Below, piece by piece: positions 32,744 to 40,745 of a DNA stretch of 46,925 bases (its first letter is position 1; every line of letters starts with the position of its first letter). Under the pieces are notes generated by a model. That model did no database searches, had not been told where the DNA came from, and worked only from the letters and a program-made list of their open reading frames with translations. This DNA is from an uncultured Bacteroidales bacterium (GTDB lineage: Bacteria; Bacteroidota; Bacteroidia; Bacteroidales; UBA932), in the NCBI GenBank assembly GCA_944326255.1, contig CALVDG010000017.1, forward strand, positions 1 through 46,925. Direction: 5' to 3'. A program made the position numbers and the translations under genes.

Positions 32744-33985
32744 CTAATGACCTCCGTAAAGGTACTCATGCTGAGCCGGTGTCAGCTCGTCTATACCTGT
32801 GCCCCAGCTCTCCAGCTTCATCCGCGCGACAACGGAGTCTATCTCCTCAGGCACACTGATGATACGCGGCATGGCCTCACCACGATGACGGACCAGATAT
32901 TCTGCGCTCAGGGCCTGTATTGCAAAACTCATGTCCATAATCTCGGCGGGATGTCCGTCGCCCGAGGCCAGATTGACCAGACGGCCCTCAGCCAGGATGA
33001 ACACACTGCGGCCGTTCTCCAGCCTGTAGCCCATGATGTTCTCGCGGGCCTTCCATGACTCCACTGCCATAGTCTTGATACCGTGTACGTCCACCTCACA
33101 GTCGAAGTGTCCGGCATTGCAGCAGATGGCTCCGTCCTTCATCTTCAGGAAGTGCGCGGGAGTTATGACATCCTTGCAGCCGGTCACGGTCACGAAGATG
33201 TCTCCTATCTCAGCGGCGCGGTCCATCGGCATGACCTTGAAGCCGTCCATGACAGCCTCTATGGCCTTAACCGGGTCGATCTCGGTGACGATGACCGATG
33301 CCCCGAGTCCCTTTGCCCTCAGGGCCACGCCCTTGCCGCACCAACCGTATCCGGCCACCACGACATTCTTGCCAGCCACGATGAGGTTGGTCGTGCGGTT
33401 AATGCCGTTCCAGACCGACTGACCCGTACCGTAGCGGTTGTCAAAGAGGTATTTGCACTTGGCGTTGTTGACCAGCACCATCGGGAAGCGCAGCTCCCCT
33501 GCCCTGTCCATGGCCTCGAGCCTCATGACTCCGGTAGTGGTCTCCTCGCAGCCTCCGATAATGCCTGGTATCAGCTGCGGATATTCCGTATGCAGGGTAT
33601 GCACAAGGTCGCCTCCGTCGTCGATGATGATATTGGGTCCGCAGGAGACTACCTTGCGGATATTGTCCATGTATTCCTGCTCCGTACAGCCGTGCCATGC
33701 AAAGACTTCCAGTCCCTCATGCACCAATGCCGCCGCCACATCGTCCTGAGTTGACAGCGGATTGGAGCCGGTGATGTACATCTGCGCCCCACCGGCGGCC
33801 AGAGTCTCGCACAGATACGCCGTCTTGGCCTCCAGATGTATCGAGAGGGCCACTTTCAGTCCCTCGAAGGGTCTTTCTTCCTTGAATTTCTTCTCTATCC
33901 TGTTGAGCAGGGGCATGTTGGCCCTTACCCAGTCTATCTTGCGGCGGCCTTCCGCCCATGTATCAGGTTTCTTTATATCACTCAT
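32744..33985 (-). CDS. ahcY: adenosylhomocysteinase, short Thermotoga/archaeal type
   Basis: A 413-residue enzyme that hydrolyses S-adenosylhomocysteine to homocysteine and adenosine with bound NAD. The family motifs are DNRYGTGQS, the Rossmann loop VVAGYGWCGKG, ITGSNPLSTQDDV, DDGGDLVHTLHTEYP and NAGHFDCEVDV. It begins KIDWVRANMPLLNRI and has SIHLEAKTAYL where long types have the LHMTVETAVL pattern. It lacks the roughly 40-residue insert and the C-terminal KPDHYRY tail of eukaryotic and most bacterial enzymes. It therefore belongs to the archaeal/Thermotoga branch, some members of which prefer S-inosylhomocysteine. The start lies 3 bases after the corA stop. Confidence 0.92.
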   Translation of the reverse strand: MSDIKKPDTWAEGRRKIDWVRANMPLLNRIEKKFKEERPFEGLKVALSIHLEAKTAYLCETLAAGGAQMYITGSNPLSTQDDVAAALVHEGLEVFAWHGCTEQEYMDNIRKVVSCGPNIIIDDGGDLVHTLHTEYPQLIPGIIGGCEETTTGVMRLEAMDRAGELRFPMVLVNNAKCKYLFDNRYGTGQSVWNGINRTTNLIVAGKNVVVAGYGWCGKGVALRAKGLGASVIVTEIDPVKAIEAVMDGFKVMPMDRAAEIGDIFVTVTGCKDVITPAHFLKMKDGAICCNAGHFDCEVDVHGIKTMAVESWKARENIMGYRLENGRSVFILAEGRLVNLASGDGHPAEIMDMSFAIQALSAEYLVRHRGEAMPRIISVPEEIDSVVARMKLESWGTGIDELTPAQHEYLYGGH

Positions 33986-33988
33986 AAC

Positions 33989-34945
33989 TTAAAGCATTCT
34001 TCTTTTTCGGAAGACCAAAATTACAATAAAAATCGCGACAATCATCAACACCAGCAGAATAAAAAAGTTCCACAGGCCGCTGCCCTCCGACAACATCGGC
34101 AGTCTGATATTCATACCGTAGATGGAGGCTATCAGAGTCGGAGGCATAAGCAGCAGTGACACAAAGGTAAACACCTTCATGATACGGTTCTGTTCCAGGT
34201 TGATCAGACCGACTACGGTATTCTGCAGATAGTCCAGACGCTCGAAGCTGAAATTGGTATGATTGAGCAGGGACACGATGTCCTTGTTGATGACCGAAAG
34301 TTTCGGAAAGATATCGCGGGGGAACTTGTCGCTTTTCATGATGGAGGATATCATCCTCTGCTTGTCGACCACATTCTCGCGCACCAGCATGGTGTTCTCC
34401 TGCAGCTGATTGATATCCAGGAGGAATTCCTCGTTGACATCCTTACCGGCACTGACCTTCTTGCTGTAAGTATCTATCTCCTTGGACATGAGCTCAATCA
34501 TGTCGGCATCAAGGTCGATTCGGTTCTCCACGATACCGATCAGGACGTGATAGCCCGTAGGATAAAGCCGGCTGTTGACCTGTATCCTGCGCTGGATATC
34601 CGAGAAGCTGCGCAACTGTACGTTCCTGATGGACACGATGATACCCTCGCAGAGAATGAACGAGACAGCCTCCATCGAATACTCGTCCGGGCCCGGAATC
34701 AGGAAGTTCGTATTGACCGAGATAGTGGTCTCTGTCTCCGAGTAGCGGGACGATGACTCGATTTCCTCGGCCTGCGCCCTTGACGACAGGGAAGTATCCA
34801 AGAAAGTCTCGACAGCCCGCTTCTCATCTCCGTCAGGAGAGAAAAGATCAATCCAGATGACATCGTCCATTCCGAGTTCATCCAGAAATACGAGGGATTG
34901 GGATATGGAAATCTTTCCTTTGTCCTTGTAGAAAATTTGAATCAT
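33989..34945 (-). CDS. corA: CorA family magnesium/divalent cation transporter
   Basis: A 318-residue CorA: cytosolic N-terminal domain (about 1-250) rich in charged helices, then two C-terminal TMs with the selectivity motif GMN in YGMNIRLP between them. The upstream part of TM1 reads KVFTFVSLLLMPPTLIASIYG. The short C-terminus ends RKRRML. ATG 34945 is chosen; the frame can be extended 23 codons upstream into the leader. First gene of the operon with ahcY and the lyase. CorA channels are pentameric and gated by cytosolic Mg2+. Confidence 0.93.
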   Translation of the reverse strand: MIQIFYKDKGKISISQSLVFLDELGMDDVIWIDLFSPDGDEKRAVETFLDTSLSSRAQAEEIESSSRYSETETTISVNTNFLIPGPDEYSMEAVSFILCEGIIVSIRNVQLRSFSDIQRRIQVNSRLYPTGYHVLIGIVENRIDLDADMIELMSKEIDTYSKKVSAGKDVNEEFLLDINQLQENTMLVRENVVDKQRMISSIMKSDKFPRDIFPKLSVINKDIVSLLNHTNFSFERLDYLQNTVVGLINLEQNRIMKVFTFVSLLLMPPTLIASIYGMNIRLPMLSEGSGLWNFFILLVLMIVAIFIVILVFRKRRML

Positions 34946-34986
34946 AACTTTCGGAGTTTGATGATGATTAATTGATGACATAACTT

Positions 34987-35092
34987 CCCTCCGGAGAGGG
35001 ACAGAACTCACCAACTACATCGGACTCTGAACTCGAAAGGTCTGAATTTCAAATCAATAGCTATTAAAGGATTATTATCGGCCGCAAATATA
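34987..35092 (-). promoter_or_regulatory. corA -7 element and leader hairpin
   Basis: On minus, TATATTTG (35085-35092) matches the -7 consensus, giving a predicted leader of about 135 bases. The leader contains CCCTC-TCCG-GAGGG (34987-35000 as read on minus), a stable 5-base-pair stem with a UNCG-class tetraloop about 40 bases before the start codon. The role is unknown. Confidence 0.45.
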
Positions 35093-35161
35093 CAAATTCC
35101 CCGCCAAAATCGGGAATTTTTCTTCGCCCCCTTTCCGCAACCACTACGGCAGTATGGAACA

Positions 35162-35193
35162 TTTGCATTGCTCTCGGCTTCTGCGTAATTCGG
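35162..35193 (+). repeat. promoter-module repeat, copy 3 (decayed -7)
   Basis: TTTG (35162-35165), then the 20-base spacer CATTGCTCTCGGCTTCTGCG, then TAATTCGG in place of the -7 box. The spacer is identical to that of copy 4. The lost TTTG in the -7 box suggests that it is inactive. Confidence 0.65.
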
Positions 35194-35202
35194 CTGCGCC
35201 GC

Positions 35203-35278
35203 ATATACTGTTGCGCCTCGGCAGTGCGAATTGAATAAATTCATTTGCATTGCTCTCGGCTTCTGCGTATATTTGCAG
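35203..35278 (+). promoter_or_regulatory. promoter-module repeat, copy 4, active consensus
   Basis: ATATACTGTTGCGCCTCGGC at 35203, the dyad TGAAT-AA-ATTCA (35232-35243), then TTTG (35244-35247), 20 bases and TATATTTG (35268-35275), a full-consensus promoter. It drives the 59-residue gene beginning at 35314. The shared sequence with 18302-18367 includes ATATACTGT-GCGCCTCGG and TCTGCGTA. Confidence 0.75.
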
Positions 35279-35313
35279 TGTGAGTTAATTTAATTAATGA
35301 GGAGGAAGATATT

Positions 35314-35493
35314 ATGGCAAGACCAATTAAAGAGACTCCGATACTATTCGGGGAGGATGCCCGGCGGTTTGAGCAGCGGATGAAAGAAGTCCGCAGGGAA
35401 ACGCCTGAGGAGAGAGAAAGAAGACTGGCTGATTACGCCTTGTTTATGGAGATGCTGGAAAGAGGGGAACGAACAAGGAAGAAAAGCGTATGA
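35314..35493 (+). CDS. small charged protein, antitoxin-like
   Basis: A 59-residue protein with a strong Shine-Dalgarno (GAGGAGG about 8 bases ahead of ATG 35314), unusual for this window. The sequence opens MARPIKETPILFGEDARRFE and continues as a charged helix (RMKEVRRETPEERERRLADY). Small proteins with this opening are common in Bacteroidota ahead of toxin- or acetyltransferase-like genes, from my memory of the family, so an antitoxin or regulator role is plausible. The stop overlaps the start of the next short frame (ATGA). It is driven by promoter-module copy 4. Confidence 0.65.
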   Translation: MARPIKETPILFGEDARRFEQRMKEVRRETPEERERRLADYALFMEMLERGERTRKKSV

Positions 35494-35567
35494 AAACCAT
35501 AGGGCATTACTCTAGAGATATAATACCTGGCAATCAATACATTAATAAATTGAAGGGTGCTTCATAG
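35490..35567 (+). pseudogene. 25-residue remnant overlapping the small gene
   Basis: The frame starts ATGA-coupled to the 59-residue gene and reads MKTIGHYSRDIIPGNQYINK before a stop after 25 codons. ATGA coupling is typical of a two-gene antitoxin-toxin operon, so this may be the 5' end of a lost partner. The next 90 bases show no continuing frame. Confidence 0.4.
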
Positions 35568-35659
35568 GTTACTCTCACCTCAGTGCGGATGTTACAGAGA
35601 CAGCCATAGTTGACACTGAAGATAGACAGGTTGTCAAACCGATGAGACTATCCTGACCA

Positions 35660-36235
35660 TCAGGCGGCGAGGTGCTCGATGAGAATTTTGGCTCCGATGG
35701 CGATGAGTATGAGGCCGCCGAGGATTTCAGACTTCTTGCCGACACTCGCCCCAAGACGGCGGCCTCCGAGCAGACCTGCCAGGGAGGCCAGTGCCGTACA
35801 GACGAACACCATCGCGGTACATATCCCGATCTTCAGGAACGGCAGCTTTACCAGGGCCAGCGATATACCGACGGCCACAGCGTCTATGCTCGTGGCTATT
35901 GACAGCAGCACCAGCTGCCCGAGATTGAGCAGCGACGACTTGCTCACAGATTCATCTTCCCTGGAGCAGCCCTCCACGATCATCTTCACCCCGATATAGC
36001 CCAGCAGCACGAAAGCCACCCAGTGATCCACCTTCGAGATATAGTCACTGACACTGTATCCGAGCAGCCAGCCGGCAAACGAAAGCCCGGCCTGGAACAC
36101 CGCAAAACACAGGATAATCTTAAGTATCTGCCTGCGCCCGAGACTGCCCTGCGTACATATTCCGCCCGTGAGCGATACCGCAAATGTGTCGAAACAGAGG
36201 CCGGCGGCCAGTAGAAAAAGCTCGATATAACTCAT
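35660..36235 (-). CDS. mntP: manganese efflux pump MntP
   Basis: A 191-residue six-TM transporter that exports Mn2+. The conserved acidic membrane motifs are seen in LFLLAAGLCFDTFAVSLTGG (Asp in TM1) and LVLLSIATSIDAVAVGISLA (Asp in TM4). Length and topology match. Minus strand, 8 bases after recR, so likely co-transcribed with the kinase-recR pair. No yybP-ykoY riboswitch precedes it, as it is internal to the operon. Confidence 0.93.
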   Translation of the reverse strand: MSYIELFLLAAGLCFDTFAVSLTGGICTQGSLGRRQILKIILCFAVFQAGLSFAGWLLGYSVSDYISKVDHWVAFVLLGYIGVKMIVEGCSREDESVSKSSLLNLGQLVLLSIATSIDAVAVGISLALVKLPFLKIGICTAMVFVCTALASLAGLLGGRRLGASVGKKSEILGGLILIAIGAKILIEHLAA

Positions 36236-36243
36236 AAACCAGT

Positions 36244-36840
36244 TTATCTCAATGGTGTACGGTTCTTGATGGACATCCCGAGAGTCAGCGAGTCAGTATA
36301 TTCCAGGTCATCCCCGAAGCCGACTCCCCTGGCGATGGCGGATATCCTTACATCCTTGCCGGAAAGCAGACGCTTTATATAATACGATGTCGTCTCGCCC
36401 TCCATTCCCCGACTGATGGCCAGAATCACCTCCTGCACGTCCTCAGAAGAGACCCTTTCCACCAGAGAATCTATATGCAGGTCATCCGGCCCGATGCCGT
36501 CCATCGGCGATATGACTCCGCCAAGCACGTGATACACACCGTTGTACTCCCCGGTCTCCTCTATGCTCATCACGTCCCGCACACTCTCCACAACACATAT
36601 CACAGAGTGATCCCGATGAGAATCAGCACATATCGGACACACATCTCCCTCCGATATCATATTGCAGACACGGCAGTAACGGACCTCTGTCCGAAGTCTG
36701 ATCAGTGCATTGCCCAACCGCACGGCCTCCTCCTCGGGGCGGCGCAACAGAAAAAGTGCCAGTCTCAGCGCAGTCTTCTCCCCTATCGACGGCAACGCGC
36801 TCAGGGCATCCACGGCTTCTTTCAACAACGGTATCATCAT
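36244..36840 (-). CDS. recR: recombination protein RecR
   Basis: A 198-residue RecR that loads RecA with RecFO at gaps. It has an N-terminal helix-hairpin-helix (ALSALPSIGEKTALRLALFL), a four-Cys zinc finger (CRVCNMISEGDVCPIC), and a Toprim domain (ICVVESVRDVMSIEETG and YHVLGGVISPMDGIGP). Length is normal. Its ATG overlaps the stop of the upstream kinase gene (36837-36840), indicating translational coupling. Confidence 0.96.
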   Translation of the reverse strand: MMIPLLKEAVDALSALPSIGEKTALRLALFLLRRPEEEAVRLGNALIRLRTEVRYCRVCNMISEGDVCPICADSHRDHSVICVVESVRDVMSIEETGEYNGVYHVLGGVISPMDGIGPDDLHIDSLVERVSSEDVQEVILAISRGMEGETTSYYIKRLLSGKDVRISAIARGVGFGDDLEYTDSLTLGMSIKNRTPLR

Positions 36841-37685
36841 CGTATATTATTCTGATTCTGGTAAAATCTCACAAGTCCGTCTCCGGCACTCGCCTCCACA
36901 TTCAGCACTTCTATCTTGAATTCCGATGCTACGGAACGCAGAACATCCCCGTACACAGCCGCCACCGAACCTACAGCTGCCAGCGGCAGATCCGGCCGAT
37001 CGTAGCGCAGTACATTGCGTCTGATAAATGCCCTGAAACCCTCCTCCAGCAGCTCACGTACATACTCCTGGCTCTCATGTCTTTTCAGGAACAGGGAGAA
37101 TGAGGCCAGATACCGCGACGGCATATCGGCACGGTATACCCTGTCCACTATTGAAGCGTAACTTAGCGGGCCGAATTCCTCCTCCAAGGCCTGCGACAAA
37201 CTTTTCGGCAACATGCCTTTTATATAATCCGACAGCAGACGTTTACCCAGCCATGCCCCGCTCCCCTCGTCCCCGAGGATAAAACCGCCTGCCGGAATAT
37301 TCCGCACTATCCTGCCGCCCAGATACAGTCCGCTGTTCGAACCGGTTCCCAGGATGGCCGCGATGCCGTCACTACTGCCCAGGGAGGCCACCGCTGCCGC
37401 AGCCAGATCAGAGCCCACGGTAACAGTGAATCCCGGCAGGATTCTTCTGAAAGCAACCGACACAGCTTCCGCTGCCTTTTCCGAGACCACTCCCGCCCCG
37501 TAAAAATACAGCTTCCCTTCCTTACCGACACATTCAAGCAAAGCCCCTCCGAAGACCCGTTCCATCTCATCAACACTCTGATACACAGGATTGACACCGG
37601 CTGACACTACCCGCCTTACGGGAGCGTCATCCTCCAGTATCCTCCAGTCTATAGAGGTCGAACCGCTGTCCGCGACTACAATCAT
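36837..37685 (-). CDS. BadF/BadG-type ATPase, N-acetylglucosamine kinase-like
   Basis: A 282-residue ASKHA-fold kinase. The phosphate-1 loop DSGSTSIDWRI opens the protein, followed by GVNP, the second phosphate loop AAILGTGSNSG and LGDEGSGAWLGKRLL, typical of BadF/BadG and eukaryote-like GlcNAc kinases in Bacteroidota. It probably phosphorylates an amino sugar recovered from cell-wall turnover; the substrate is inferred. First gene of the kinase-recR-mntP operon, divergent from the TIGR02757 gene. Confidence 0.85.
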   Translation of the reverse strand: MIVVADSGSTSIDWRILEDDAPVRRVVSAGVNPVYQSVDEMERVFGGALLECVGKEGKLYFYGAGVVSEKAAEAVSVAFRRILPGFTVTVGSDLAAAAVASLGSSDGIAAILGTGSNSGLYLGGRIVRNIPAGGFILGDEGSGAWLGKRLLSDYIKGMLPKSLSQALEEEFGPLSYASIVDRVYRADMPSRYLASFSLFLKRHESQEYVRELLEEGFRAFIRRNVLRYDRPDLPLAAVGSVAAVYGDVLRSVASEFKIEVLNVEASAGDGLVRFYQNQNNIR

Positions 37686-37698
37686 AACGAATCGGCAT

Positions 37699-37718
37699 TA
37701 AATTTGTCGGCAAAAGTA
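37699..37718. promoter_or_regulatory. facing divergent -7 elements
   Basis: TAAATTTG on plus (37699-37706) and TACTTTTG on minus (37711-37718) sit 4 bases apart in the 56-base gap between the kinase and TIGR02757 genes. The layout resembles the pdxA/recG gap. Confidence 0.5.
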
Positions 37719-37741
37719 CATAAAAAACCTTTTCAACGACA

Positions 37742-38449
37742 ATGAATGAAGCACAGACGATAGAGCTGCTGCGCCGCTACGCCGACAAGTACAACGACAT
37801 GAGGTACTTCGAGGAGGACCCTATCATCTTCCCGAAGCATTTCGCGGCACTGCTGGCAGAGGGGAAGGCCTCGCTGCAGGATGTGGAGACTGCGGCCGCA
37901 ATTGCAGCGCACCTGGCCTGGGGACGCAGAAGCATGATCGTAAGGGACTGCACCAGAGCGATGGACGAGATGGGCTGGCAGCCTTACGAATACGTCAGGA
38001 CCGGGCAATACAGGGACGAAGACAAATCCCTGCACCGGACGGTCAAATGGAGCGAGTTCGCAGCCATCTGCCGCAGGATAAAAGAGTTCTACGACAGCGA
38101 CGAGAGTATGGAAGTCCTCTCCCCGGGACAGATGCGGACTAGGATATACGGGCAGAAGGACGACCCGTCTGCAGCCAACAAGAAGATACACATGCTGCGC
38201 CGGTGGATGGTCCGCGACGACGGGAAGGTGGACATGGGACTGTGGAAGCACACCGACAAACGGAACCTGATCATTCCGCTTGACGTACACGTACACAGAA
38301 CCGCCTCGCAACTTGGCATAACACAGAGGAAAAGTGCTGATCTACGGACTGCTGAAGAGATAACAGCTTTCCTCCGCAAGGCTTTCCCGGATGACCCCGC
38401 GCTGGGCGACTTCGCCCTCTTCGCGGTCGGGGCGACGGGCGGATGTTGA
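37742..38449 (+). CDS. TIGR02757 family (DUF2400) protein
   Basis: A 235-residue protein of the TIGR02757/DUF2400 family, common in Bacteroidota. Hallmarks are YNDMRYFEEDPIIFPKHF near the N-terminus, ANKKIHMLRRWMVRDDGKVD, and IIPLDVHVHRTASQLG followed by DPALGDFALFAVG. The C-terminal layout recalls HhH-GPD DNA glycosylases, which suggests nucleic acid binding, but no activity is established. Full length. Confidence 0.85.
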   Translation: MNEAQTIELLRRYADKYNDMRYFEEDPIIFPKHFAALLAEGKASLQDVETAAAIAAHLAWGRRSMIVRDCTRAMDEMGWQPYEYVRTGQYRDEDKSLHRTVKWSEFAAICRRIKEFYDSDESMEVLSPGQMRTRIYGQKDDPSAANKKIHMLRRWMVRDDGKVDMGLWKHTDKRNLIIPLDVHVHRTASQLGITQRKSADLRTAEEITAFLRKAFPDDPALGDFALFAVGATGGC

Positions 38450-38490
38450 AAACTTTTTCCGGCACAATGCTCTTTTTTCAGCATTTTTAT

Positions 38491-38498
38491 TAACTTTG
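38491..38498 (+). promoter_or_regulatory. -7 element before zeta-toxin-like gene
   Basis: TAACTTTG matches the -7 consensus 22 bases before the start codon. Just upstream, AATGC (38466-38470) and GCATT (38481-38485), followed by TTTATT, could end the preceding transcript. Confidence 0.4.
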
Positions 38499-38519
38499 TG
38501 ATTAGTTGTGATTTGAAAT

Positions 38520-39107
38520 ATGCCTAAATTATTCATCATTTCCGGTTGCAACGGAGCGGGAAAGACGACTGCTTCCTACACCATTCTGCCGAATATGCTG
38601 AATTGCGGCAACTTCGTCAATGCGGACGAGATAGCCCGTGGGCTGTCACCGTTTGATCCTGAGAAAGCCGCCATACAGGCAGGCAGGATCATGCTGGCCC
38701 GGGTTGAGGAGTTGCTGAAAGAAGGGCAGGACTTCGCGATCGAGACGACGCTGGCCACACGGAGCTACGTCAACCTGATCAAGAAGGCCCAGAGCCAGGG
38801 TTACGTGGTGACTCTGCTCTATTTCTGGCTCAACATGCCGTCACTGGCCATAGAACGGGTCAAGCTGAGGGTTCAGTCGGGCGGTCACAACGTAAGCGAG
38901 GAAAGTATCCGCCGCCGGTATGACATGGGCATCAAGAACCTGTTCCACCTGTACATTCCGGTCTGTGAGTACTGGATGATTATAGACAACTCCAACTCGC
39001 CTGTAATCATCTGTGAGGGAGGTAAGGACATAACGACGAAAATACATAATAAAACCTTGTTCAACCAATTGATCAATTATGAGCGAACTAGAATCACGGG
39101 AGCTTAG
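38520..39107 (+). CDS. zeta toxin family kinase
   Basis: A 195-residue P-loop kinase with Walker A SGCNGAGKTT (8-17), NADEIARGLSPFDPEKAA with D36 as the expected catalytic base region, and IETTLATRSYVNLIKKAQSQ. This matches the zeta-toxin/UNG2-like group that is widespread in Bacteroidota. Classical zeta toxins phosphorylate UDP-N-acetylglucosamine and block wall synthesis; chromosomal relatives may have other substrates. It overlaps the following small gene by 29 bases. Its -7 box and following terminator make it a two-gene unit. Confidence 0.85.
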   Translation: MPKLFIISGCNGAGKTTASYTILPNMLNCGNFVNADEIARGLSPFDPEKAAIQAGRIMLARVEELLKEGQDFAIETTLATRSYVNLIKKAQSQGYVVTLLYFWLNMPSLAIERVKLRVQSGGHNVSEESIRRRYDMGIKNLFHLYIPVCEYWMIIDNSNSPVIICEGGKDITTKIHNKTLFNQLINYERTRITGA

Positions 39108-39234
39108 AGACAACATCCTTGACGGGCTGAATGCCACTTTTCAGAAGCTGGTCAAAGAGAAGAAACAGACCAACTCCGAACTGGCGTTCGTGCAGAACGG
39201 TAAACTGGTCAAGGTCAAAGCTACCAATATCTAA
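39079..39234 (+). CDS. 51-residue partner of zeta-like kinase
   Basis: A small protein from ATG 39079, starting inside the last 29 bases of the kinase gene and ending 39 bases before a terminator. It opens MSELESRELRDNILDGLNA and continues as a helix with a basic C-terminus (FVQNGKLVKVKATNI). Gene order (kinase first) is the reverse of classical epsilon-zeta. An antitoxin role is possible by position only. Confidence 0.65.
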   Translation: MSELESRELRDNILDGLNATFQKLVKEKKQTNSELAFVQNGKLVKVKATNI

Positions 39235-39273
39235 TTATCTCAAAACCGAACTCTGCTACACTTAAGAATTATT

Positions 39274-39301
39274 AAAAGGGGCCGCAACAAAAGCCCCTTT
39301 T
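39274..39301 (+). terminator. rho-independent terminator
   Basis: AAAAGGGGC (39274-39282) and GCCCCTTTT (39293-39301) form a perfect 9-base-pair stem with a 10-base loop, followed by TATTT. It closes the kinase/51-residue unit just before tldD. Confidence 0.85.
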
Positions 39302-39314
39302 ATTTCAATTGAAC

Positions 39315-40745
39315 ATGAATACCATAGATACATCTTATTACTCTTTATTCGGCATCGCTCCCGACACTGCGGGCAGGATTCTCAGAGCCGCCCTTTCCAA
39401 AGGCGGGGACTATGCCGACATATTCTGCGAGCATACTGTGACCAACGAGCTGTCCCTCAGGGATGGAGAAGTAAATGCCGTGCGCTCCAACATCGACTTC
39501 GGTGCCGGCATCCGCGTACTTTCCGGAGACCGGACAGGATACGCCTTCTCCGAGTCCATGAGTGAAGAGGCGCTTCTGAAAGCAGCCGCCACGGCCGCCG
39601 AGATAGCCCGGGAGAGCAAGCCCGGCACTGAACTGCCGGCAGACTGCACCCTGGTGAACTTCACAAACCGATATCCCGTCATCTCCGACTGGGAGCAGCA
39701 CTCCGTAGAGGAAAGAAAGTACTACCTCACCATGCTGCGCGACCTGATACACCAGAAGTCAGACAAGGTGATCAACATCACCGCACGGATCAACGACTCG
39801 GAGACCCGGATACTGTTCTACAATTCACTGGGCCTGACCTACACGGACCTGCGCCCCATGGCATCCATGTCCGCCGTCATCGTGATGAAGGACGGAGACC
39901 GCCTGGAGAACTTCTACTCTTCCAAGAGTTACCGCAAGGGCTTCGAGTTTCTGTCCGACACCCTGGTGGAAGAGCTTGCCTCGGATGTGGTGAAAGGCTG
40001 CTCCAGACTTTTCGAGGCCGGCAGACCGTCCTGCGGGGAGATGCCCGTGGTTATGGGGGCCGGCAGCTCGGGCATCCTGCTGCACGAGGCCATCGGACAC
40101 TCATTTGAGGCCGACTTCAACCGCAAGGGCGTATCCATCTTCTCCGACCGGATGGGACAGGTCATCTGCAACCGCGAGATCAACATAGTAGACGACGGCA
40201 CCCTGCCCTCGTTCAGAGGCTCTGTCAACGTGGATGACGAGGGCGTGCCCGGCCAAAAGACCTATATGGTCAAGGACGGAGTGCTCAACTCCTACCTTCA
40301 CGACCGCATCAGCGCCAGGTACTACGGCGTAGAGCCCACCGGCAACGGCCGCCGCGAGTCATTCCGCTACATGCCCATCCCGAGGATGCGCTCCACCTAC
40401 ATGGAGAACGGCAGATCCTCCGAGGAAGACCTGATACGCTCGGTGAAGAAGGGTATCTACGTGGACAATTTCGCCAACGGCCAGGTTCAGATCGGAGCCG
40501 GAGACTTCACGTTCTACGTCAAGTCCGGCTTCATGATTGAGGACGGACACCTGACCCGGCCCATCAAGGACACCAACATCATAGGCAACGGTCCCGAAGC
40601 CCTGGCCGGCATCGTGGGCGTGGCCGACAATCTCATAGTGGACGACAGCACCTGGACCTGCGGCAAAGGTCAGTATTGCCCCGTATCCTGCGGTATGCCG
40701 TCTGTCCTGGTAAGCAAACTTAATGTAGGAGGTATCAATGAATAA
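39315..40745 (+). CDS. tldD: TldD metalloprotease subunit
   Basis: A 476-residue TldD of the TldD/TldE (PmbA) heterodimeric zinc protease that trims peptides, as in microcin B17 maturation. The zinc motif HEAIGHSFEAD (HExxxH) and the later Cys ligand region CGMPSVLVSKL are present, plus ADIFCEHTVTNELSLRDG at the N-terminus. Start at ATG 39315; an in-frame TTG lies at 39309. The 3' end overlaps tldE by 8 bases. Confidence 0.93.
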   Translation: MNTIDTSYYSLFGIAPDTAGRILRAALSKGGDYADIFCEHTVTNELSLRDGEVNAVRSNIDFGAGIRVLSGDRTGYAFSESMSEEALLKAAATAAEIARESKPGTELPADCTLVNFTNRYPVISDWEQHSVEERKYYLTMLRDLIHQKSDKVINITARINDSETRILFYNSLGLTYTDLRPMASMSAVIVMKDGDRLENFYSSKSYRKGFEFLSDTLVEELASDVVKGCSRLFEAGRPSCGEMPVVMGAGSSGILLHEAIGHSFEADFNRKGVSIFSDRMGQVICNREINIVDDGTLPSFRGSVNVDDEGVPGQKTYMVKDGVLNSYLHDRISARYYGVEPTGNGRRESFRYMPIPRMRSTYMENGRSSEEDLIRSVKKGIYVDNFANGQVQIGAGDFTFYVKSGFMIEDGHLTRPIKDTNIIGNGPEALAGIVGVADNLIVDDSTWTCGKGQYCPVSCGMPSVLVSKLNVGGINE

